A DNA stretch of 12,291 nt from Ruthenibacterium avium. GTDB lineage: Bacteria > Bacillota > Clostridia > Oscillospirales > Ruminococcaceae. The position numbers and the translations under genes were made by a program. The stretch covers positions 1 to 12,291 of the forward strand of contig DWYA01000045.1 in assembly GCA_019118905.1 (NCBI GenBank), read 5' to 3'. This document shows positions 7,553 through 12,291 of this stretch, one piece after another. Below the pieces are notes generated by a model, which was not told the origin of the DNA, made no database searches, and saw only the letters and a list, made by a program, of their open reading frames with translations. Within the stretch, counting starts at the first letter, position 1. Each line of letters begins with the position of its first letter.

Positions 7553-7729
7553 GACGACACTCCCTTTTGAAAAAAGTTGTGAGGGGCGTTCTGAACCGCC
7601 GAATTTTTCCTTCTTTCGTTTCAGAAACGCCCCAGACGGCACCGCACGGCGTACATTTTGCGCGAAAAAACAGCGTTTTTGAAATAGCGCTGCCGTCTGA
7701 TTTTGATACAAACAGTTTGAACTTAACGA
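7553..7729 (-). promoter_or_regulatory. Structured 5' leader of the MBOAT operon
   Basis: The predicted transcript has about 175 nt before the MBOAT start. Three inverted repeats are visible. CAGACGGCA (7633-7641) pairs with TGCCGTCTG (7691-7699), 9 bp perfect. Inside it CAGCG (7671-7675) can pair with CGCTG (7688-7692). Next, GGGGCGTTCTGAA (7583-7595) pairs with TTCAGAAACGCCCC (7620-7633), 13 pairs with one bulged base. The third stem shares base 7633 with the first and lies close before a run of six Us and the ribosome site. This may be an attenuator or a cis-regulatory RNA. It does not match a riboswitch I recognise, and the U-run sits several bases beyond the stem, so it is not a textbook terminator. 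Confidence 0.45.
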
Positions 7730-7735
7730 TATTTT

Positions 7736-7764
7736 ATTATATCGGCATCCAGTGTTTTTGTAAA
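7736..7764 (-). promoter_or_regulatory. Near-consensus sigma-A-type promoter of the MBOAT operon
   Basis: On the minus strand TTTACA (plus 7759-7764) and a perfect TATAAT (plus 7736-7741) are separated by exactly 17 bp. Transcription should begin near 7729. A short palindrome, GATAT (7728-7732) with ATATC (7739-7743), overlaps the -10 and start region and might be an operator, though it is AT-rich and short. Confidence 0.85.
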
Positions 7765-7824
7765 GAATACCGCTCGGAACGCGCGTGTTTTTTCACAACT
7801 TTCCAACGAAAGCAGAGGCTTTTA

Positions 7825-7853
7825 TTGCTATTTTCTTAAATTTGTATTATACT
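7825..7853 (+). promoter_or_regulatory. Sigma-A-type promoter of the LegB-like gene
   Basis: TTGCTA at 7825-7830 and TATACT at 7848-7853 are 17 bp apart. Transcription would start near 7860, giving a leader of about 93 nt before the ATG at 7953. The -35 elements of this promoter and the opposite one are about 60 bp apart, back to back. The 7553-7952 gap is thus a divergent control region with no gene in it. Confidence 0.8.
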
Positions 7854-7952
7854 AAATAACGATTATGGGGTTGTGTTCCCTTTTTTACGGTTTTCAAAAT
7901 GCCGCAAACAGCACGGGAGCACACCAGGAATATGAAAAAAGGAGCTGAAACG

Positions 7953-8936
7953 ATGTCTCGTACCGTGATGGTCACAGGCGCCGACGGATTTATCGGCAGC
8001 CATCTGACAGAAGAACTGGTAAAGAAAGGTCACAAGGTAAAGGCGTTTTGTTACTATAACTCTTTCGGAAAATGGGGCTGGCTGGATACCCTGCCCGACG
8101 AAATCAAAAACGAAATCGAAGTGTTTATGGGGGACATCCGCGACCCCAACGGTGTGCGCACTGCCATGAAAGGGCAGGACATCGTGTACCACTTGGCGGC
8201 TTTGATTGCCATTCCGTTCAGCTATCATTCACCGGACAGCTATGTAGACACCAATATCAAGGGAACGCTGAATGTGCTGAATGCCGCCCGCGATGTGGGT
8301 ACACAGCGACTGCTTGTAACTTCCACCAGCGAGGTGTACGGCACGGCTCAGTATGTGCCTATTGATGAAAAGCACCCGTATCAGGGTCAAAGCCCGTATT
8401 CCGCTACCAAAATCGGTGCGGATCGTTTGGCAGAGAGCTTTTACCGCAGCTTTGATTTGCCCGTAACCATCGTGCGGCCGTTCAACACCTACGGCCCCAG
8501 ACAGTCCGGGCGTGCTGTGATTCCTACCATTATTACGCAGCTGCTTTCCGGCGCAAAAGAACTCAAGCTTGGCAGCTTGAATCCCACGCGCGATTTCAAC
8601 TATGTGAAGGACACCGCCGCCGGCTTTATGGCAATTGCCGATTGTGAAAAAGCGATTGGCCAAGAGATCAACATTGCGACGGGCAAGGAAATCAGCATCG
8701 GAATGCTGGCGGAAGAGCTGATTCGCCAAATTAACCCCGAGGCTAAAATTGTGTGCGAGCAGGAGCGTCTGCGCCCGGAAAACAGTGAAGTGAACCGCCT
8801 TTTGGGCGATGCTTCCAAGCTGCGTTCCATGACAGACTGGAAACCGGCCTACACCTTTGAGCAGGGCTTGGCGGAGACCATCGCGTGGATTCGTGAACAC
8901 ATGGACAGCTTCCGTGTGGGCGTTTACGCGCTGTAA
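7953..8936 (+). CDS. legB: LegB-like NAD-dependent nucleotide-sugar 4,6-dehydratase (extended SDR)
   Basis: This 327-residue cytoplasmic enzyme is an extended short-chain dehydrogenase/reductase. The NAD-binding loop is VTGADGFIGSHL (7-18), followed by GDIRD (60-64), HLAALIAIP (80-88), TSTSEVYG (123-130) and the catalytic Tyr149-x3-Lys153 in SPYSATK. The segment YVDTNIKGTLN (97-107) and FNTYGPRQSGRAVIPTIITQ (177-196) closely recall Campylobacter LegB, the UDP-GlcNAc 4,6-dehydratase that opens legionaminic acid synthesis. GDP-mannose dehydratase-type relatives share parts of this. The start ATG at 7953 has AAAGGAG at 7938-7944, 8 nt upstream. Earlier in-frame starts, including ATG at 7932, would put the ribosome site inside the coding region. 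It heads the plus-strand unit. No LegC, LegI or other nonulosonate genes lie in the window, so the final sugar is inferred. Confidence 0.85.
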   Translation: MSRTVMVTGADGFIGSHLTEELVKKGHKVKAFCYYNSFGKWGWLDTLPDEIKNEIEVFMGDIRDPNGVRTAMKGQDIVYHLAALIAIPFSYHSPDSYVDTNIKGTLNVLNAARDVGTQRLLVTSTSEVYGTAQYVPIDEKHPYQGQSPYSATKIGADRLAESFYRSFDLPVTIVRPFNTYGPRQSGRAVIPTIITQLLSGAKELKLGSLNPTRDFNYVKDTAAGFMAIADCEKAIGQEINIATGKEISIGMLAEELIRQINPEAKIVCEQERLRPENSEVNRLLGDASKLRSMTDWKPAYTFEQGLAETIAWIREHMDSFRVGVYAL

Positions 8937-8942
8937 GTGTTT

Positions 8943-10574
8943 ATGAAGCAAGGACACAGTTTTTTACAGGCTTTGCGCGCAGACGACAAAAAGCGCAGCG
9001 CCCTGTTTTGGGTGCTTGGCTATCTCTTTATTTTGCTGTGCGGCGCGGGCCTTGTGTACTACTGGCGTGTCATTTACGGCTTTGATGACGTTTCGCCGCT
9101 GACGGCAACGGCTTGGGTATGTGCGTTTTTCAGCGCGATGTATGCCGTTGTGTTTTTGACGGCGCGCTTTGTGCGCCAAAGCCTTCCCATCAAGGCCGGT
9201 CTTTTAATTTTCTTTGCCGGGCTATGCTTTACGGTGGCGAATCCGCCCTTGCAAGCCCCCGACGAAACGATGCACTTTGTCCGCTCCTATGCACTCGGCT
9301 CGGGCGATTTTACTTTTGACCGCTGCCGGGACTATCCCGAGGATGTGGATGCATTGGTACAGGCGTTTCCCGGCTTTTATTACAGTGAGCTGGTGGCGAC
9401 AAACGAACGCAGTATGGCGCAGGGCTTTGTACTTTATCAGCAGATTTTGAGCGGGGAGGAGCCGGCGCGTGAGGAAGCTTCTACGCTGACACAGCAGTTT
9501 TTATATTATTTGCCGCAGGCGGCGGGCATCGCCTTGGGACGGGCGTTCGGCGCTGATGCGCTGAGCTGTATGTATGGCGCGCGTGTGGTGAATTTACTGG
9601 TTTATGCGCTTTTCTGCGGGCTGGCGGTTTACTGCGCCTCCTCGTTTGTGCCGCTGCTGATTGCGCTTTGTGCTTCGCCGCCGGCGCTGTTTATTGTTTC
9701 TTCATGCAGTCCCGACGCGCTGTTTTTGGGCGCGTGCTGGCTGTTTATCGGCATTTGCCTTTCGGATTGTTTTTCTAAAAAGAGGGCGCTGGCTCTGGTG
9801 GGGTGCTTTGCGTTGATGTACTGCACCAAAAACACCGCGCTGGCCATGCTGCCGCTCATTGCGCTGGTGGCAAAGCCGCAGGGCTTTTCGCCGCGCTGGA
9901 ATCCGTTGCTGAAAAAAAGCTGGCGCTATCAGGCGGCACTGGCTGCCGTGTGTTTGGCGGCTGCCTTGGTGCTGTTTCAGCTGCTTTCGGCCTATACGGC
10001 GCTGGTCAGCAACTATGGCCGTGTGGAGTATGCGCTGGAAGGCATTGACGGTGCGGCGCAATTACAGTTTATTCTTAGTAATCCGCTGCGTTATTTGGCG
10101 GTATTTGTCTACACATTGTATCGTGACAAAGGAAATTTGTTTTCCTCCGGTGCGTTTGGGTGGATGGATATGGTGGAACCTTTTGTGAGCTATTTCACAC
10201 CGCTTGTGTGGATGTTTGCCGCTGCGCTTTGTGCGCGTGACGGCGCGAAACGCGGCATGAAAACCGCGTGGGTCATGTTGATTTGTGCCGGTGGAATGTA
10301 TGCCGTGACTTACACGGGATTATATCTCACCAGTACGCCGGTGACGCTGCGGGAAATTAACGGCGTGCAGACGCGCTATATGATGACGGGTTTCTTTGCC
10401 CTTTTTGCGCTGGCAGCCGTTCTGATTGGGCGAAGCGATGTTTTGCAGGATACCCAGCGTCAGCGTGTTGCGAAAACGCCGCCCGCTTGGCGAATGCTGC
10501 ATTTCTCCTACTGCTTTGCCGTGATTTGCGCTATTTTGCTGTTCCAAAATTATTATATCGGAACAACGATATAA
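8943..10574 (+). CDS. DUF2142 polytopic membrane protein, GT-C-like
   Basis: This 543-residue protein has about ten or more hydrophobic segments and belongs to the DUF2142 family. APDETMHFVRSYALGSG (105-121) contains the family's P-D-E...H-F-R signature in the first large external loop. SPDAL (256-260) and GVQTRYM (474-480) match later conserved points. DUF2142 proteins resemble GT-C glycosyltransferases, which use polyprenyl-phosphate sugars, and occur in surface polysaccharide loci. The acidic Asp107/Glu108 pair is where GT-C enzymes carry their catalytic acid. Activity is not proven for the family. The start is ATG 8943, only 6 nt after the LegB-like stop. GTG 8937 is an in-frame alternative adjacent to that stop. 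No clear Shine-Dalgarno precedes either, so translation is probably coupled to the gene before it. Confidence 0.85.
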   Translation: MKQGHSFLQALRADDKKRSALFWVLGYLFILLCGAGLVYYWRVIYGFDDVSPLTATAWVCAFFSAMYAVVFLTARFVRQSLPIKAGLLIFFAGLCFTVANPPLQAPDETMHFVRSYALGSGDFTFDRCRDYPEDVDALVQAFPGFYYSELVATNERSMAQGFVLYQQILSGEEPAREEASTLTQQFLYYLPQAAGIALGRAFGADALSCMYGARVVNLLVYALFCGLAVYCASSFVPLLIALCASPPALFIVSSCSPDALFLGACWLFIGICLSDCFSKKRALALVGCFALMYCTKNTALAMLPLIALVAKPQGFSPRWNPLLKKSWRYQAALAAVCLAAALVLFQLLSAYTALVSNYGRVEYALEGIDGAAQLQFILSNPLRYLAVFVYTLYRDKGNLFSSGAFGWMDMVEPFVSYFTPLVWMFAAALCARDGAKRGMKTAWVMLICAGGMYAVTYTGLYLTSTPVTLREINGVQTRYMMTGFFALFALAAVLIGRSDVLQDTQRQRVAKTPPAWRMLHFSYCFAVICAILLFQNYYIGTTI

Positions 10575-10607
10575 GCAAGCGCTGCGGACAAATGCCGCGG
10601 CGTTGGC
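10575..10607 (+). promoter_or_regulatory. Intergenic hairpin after the DUF2142 gene
   Basis: Directly after the stop codon, GCAAGCGCTGCGG (10575-10587) can pair with CCGCGGCGTTGGC (10595-10607) around a 7-nt loop. Two pairs are G-U and one position is mismatched. No U-tract follows, so it is unlikely to terminate fully. It may stabilise the 3' end of the upstream message or tune expression of the next gene, whose ribosome site is 39 nt away. Confidence 0.4.
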
Positions 10608-10659
10608 TTAGGGAAAGAGAAGGACGAGAATTATCAGGTTAAAAAAGGAGCGCTTTTAT

Positions 10660-12291
10660 TTGATTGGAATTTTCGAAGCTTTGCTGGCGTTTGCGCTGGT
10701 GATTGCGTTCAGCATTTTTGTATCGGTGCGCTTTCGTGTGGCATCAGGTGCTGCGCCCTTGGCGGTGCTTTGTACCAGTGTGCTTTGGTACACCGTCTGT
10801 GCTTGTGCGGGGCTGCTGTTCCCGGCCGCTGTTGTTTGGATTGCAGCGGGCGGCGCGGCGGCAGGCTGGGCCGTTTGGCGGCGCGGACAGGTGGCAAAAG
10901 CGCAGCTGCTGACGCCGTCCTTTGTGTTTTTCCTGTTGGCAGGCTTGGCAGTGATTCTTTTAATGGGGATTCGCCAGCCGCTTTTTATGGAGTGGGACGA
11001 ATTCAGCTTTTGGGGCATTGCACCGAAGGTGGTAAAAGAAACCAACATGCTTTATGTGACCGCCGATACGGAGATGCGCGTGATTACCTATGCGCCCGGA
11101 TTGGTTCTGCTGAGCCATTTGTTTGAGTTTATCGGCGCGGAATTTGCCCCGTGGAAGGTGTATGCTGCCTACGACATTTTGCTGTTTGCCGTCTATGCGG
11201 CGGCGCTGTCGTGCTGCCGAAAAAAGCATTGGCATATCGCTGTGCTGGGCGGAACCATCATGGTGCTGCTGCCGTATTTGATGACGGTGTATATGCGCAA
11301 TGTCTATGTGGAAACGGCCTATCTTTCCAGCTATGCGGATATTCCCATGGGATTGCTGTTCGGTGCGCCCTTGGCGCTTTACTTTACACAGCGGGACAAA
11401 GGTGCGCCCGTTCTGCTTACGGCTTGCGCCGCCATCGCCATGACGTGTCTTTCCAAAGAGATGGGCTTTGCTTTGGCGCTCATTGCCGCTGCGCTGATTG
11501 CGTTTGACGTGCTGTTTGTCAACCGTGACACGCCGCGTATCGGGCCGCTGCCCGCTTTGGCGGCACGGCTGGTGTGGTGCGTCGCTTTGGCGGCTTCGGC
11601 TGTTGTGCCGTATGTTGGGTGGGCGCGGTACCGCTCGTCGGTGACCGGCGCATCCGTGACCGAGCTGGGCGGCTCGCAAAACATGCAGATGTTTGAAATG
11701 CTGTTCACCGGCCTCAAGGAATTGATTGGCATTGACCGCACTGAGCGCTTTTCGCGTGTCATGGGGCAGATGTGGCAAGCTTTTTACAGCACAAGCCTTT
11801 CGGAATTTTCTGTGGGCAGCACATCTTCCGGCATCGGAAAATACTTTAACGGCTCGGGGCTTGTGATTACTCTCGTGATTCTTGTGGTGCTGGGGCTGGC
11901 CTTCCTTTATGCAGAAAAAGCTTATCGCCCGGCGGTCGCGTGGTTTACGCTGTTTTCCACGCTGGGCTTTGCGGCATTTTACATTTTCACGGGTTTCACC
12001 TATATTTATATTTTCCACGAATGGCAGGAAATGACAGATTACAACCGCTATATCTACCCGTATTACTTGGGCTGGATGCTTGCGGCGGTTGCCATTTTGT
12101 GTTTTGTGCCGCGCGGTGCGCGCGGCAAAGTGGTTGCGGCGGGCGGCCTTTCGGCGCTGATGCTGTTTTCTGTGTGGCGCACGGCGGCGCTGGTTCCGGC
12201 CAACCTTTCGGTGGTGGACTATCCCGAAAGCTACTTTGCGGTAAGACGCGATAAAATTGCCGAAATTGAGCGGGTGAAAGAGCTGCTTTCC
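10660..12291 (+). CDS. Large polytopic membrane protein, GT-C glycosyltransferase-like, 3' end outside the window
   Basis: A frame starting at TTG 10660 stays open for 544 codons to the right edge with no stop, so the gene is truncated by the window. AAAAAAGGAG (10641-10650) lies 9 nt ahead of this TTG. The product is strongly hydrophobic with many membrane segments (for example 5-23, 86-103, 195-210, 401-418, 470-484, 493-506). The first large loop carries EWDEFSFWG (111-119), an acidic motif placed as in GT-C glycosyltransferases, followed by ITYAPG (142-147). A later SKEMGF (265-270) and DYNRYIYPYYL (460-470) also fit polyprenyl-sugar-dependent membrane transferases. It is unlike the preceding DUF2142 protein in detail, so the two are not obvious duplicates. 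Specific substrate is unknown. It probably belongs to the same transcript as the LegB-like and DUF2142 genes, with an 85-nt gap before it. Confidence 0.8.
   Translation, partial: MIGIFEALLAFALVIAFSIFVSVRFRVASGAAPLAVLCTSVLWYTVCACAGLLFPAAVVWIAAGGAAAGWAVWRRGQVAKAQLLTPSFVFFLLAGLAVILLMGIRQPLFMEWDEFSFWGIAPKVVKETNMLYVTADTEMRVITYAPGLVLLSHLFEFIGAEFAPWKVYAAYDILLFAVYAAALSCCRKKHWHIAVLGGTIMVLLPYLMTVYMRNVYVETAYLSSYADIPMGLLFGAPLALYFTQRDKGAPVLLTACAAIAMTCLSKEMGFALALIAAALIAFDVLFVNRDTPRIGPLPALAARLVWCVALAASAVVPYVGWARYRSSVTGASVTELGGSQNMQMFEMLFTGLKELIGIDRTERFSRVMGQMWQAFYSTSLSEFSVGSTSSGIGKYFNGSGLVITLVILVVLGLAFLYAEKAYRPAVAWFTLFSTLGFAAFYIFTGFTYIYIFHEWQEMTDYNRYIYPYYLGWMLAAVAILCFVPRGARGKVVAAGGLSALMLFSVWRTAALVPANLSVVDYPESYFAVRRDKIAEIERVKELLS

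Noticed and set aside
7567..7839. A 90-codon plus-strand frame across the divergent intergenic region.
   Set aside because: It covers the minus-strand promoter and leader repeats, has a composition unlike a protein from this genome, and lacks a ribosome site.
7866..7886. A small GGGG/TCCC hairpin followed by six Ts in the LegB-like gene leader.
   Set aside because: The stem is only four pairs including one G-T, too weak to act as a terminator or attenuator.
10960..12018. A 352-codon open frame on the minus strand.
   Set aside because: It is antisense to the GT-C-like gene, rich in His, Arg, Gln and Lys as expected from a reversed hydrophobic reading frame, and has no ribosome site or family motifs.
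1..12291. CRISPR arrays, tRNA or rRNA genes, insertion sequences, and defence or phage modules.
   Set aside because: No regularly spaced repeats, cloverleaf-like segments, transposase motifs or flanking terminal repeats were seen on either strand.

Overview
The window looks like chromosomal DNA of a low-to-mid GC Firmicute of the class Clostridia, probably near Oscillospiraceae/Ruminococcaceae. The grounds are a YnzC-type DUF896 protein, a clostridial-style class A penicillin-binding protein with a cysteine-containing C-terminal tail, strong Shine-Dalgarno sites (AAGGAGG, AAAGGAG), TTG starts and sigma-A-like promoters with 17-bp spacers. Placement below class level is a guess. No RNA gene, CRISPR array, insertion sequence or phage gene was seen.

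Region 1 (1-3665) is housekeeping and cell wall. The first codons of an unrecognised gene leave the window at its left edge on the minus strand. Reading right come a small DUF896 protein with its own extended -10 promoter, a bifunctional class A penicillin-binding protein, and a GNAT-type acetyltransferase 27 nt behind it. A near-perfect bidirectional terminator (3625-3665) separates this block from the next one, which is transcribed toward it.

Region 2 (3676-7764, minus strand) is one operon of three tightly packed genes in the order MBOAT O-acyltransferase, membrane-anchored SGNH-hydrolase-like protein, and a soluble GT-B-like polysaccharide biosynthesis protein. The promoter is close to consensus (TTTACA, 17 bp, TATAAT) and is followed by a leader of about 175 nt with nested inverted repeats. 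The MBOAT plus SGNH pairing is the usual arrangement for O-acetylation of a surface or secreted polymer, as in DltB/DltD and AlgI/AlgJ/AlgX.

Region 3 (7825 to the right edge, plus strand) starts from a divergent promoter. It encodes a LegB-like nucleotide-sugar 4,6-dehydratase, a DUF2142 polytopic membrane protein and a second large polytopic membrane protein, GT-C-like, that is cut by the window end.

Taken together, 3676-12291 looks like the edge of a surface-glycan locus: sugar-nucleotide synthesis and membrane glycosyltransferases on one strand, and a polymer O-acylation cassette on the other. Nothing here is clearly an undescribed class of system. The most interesting points are the O-acylation cassette with its GT-B-like partner facing a nonulosonate-type dehydratase, and the structured leader ahead of the cassette.
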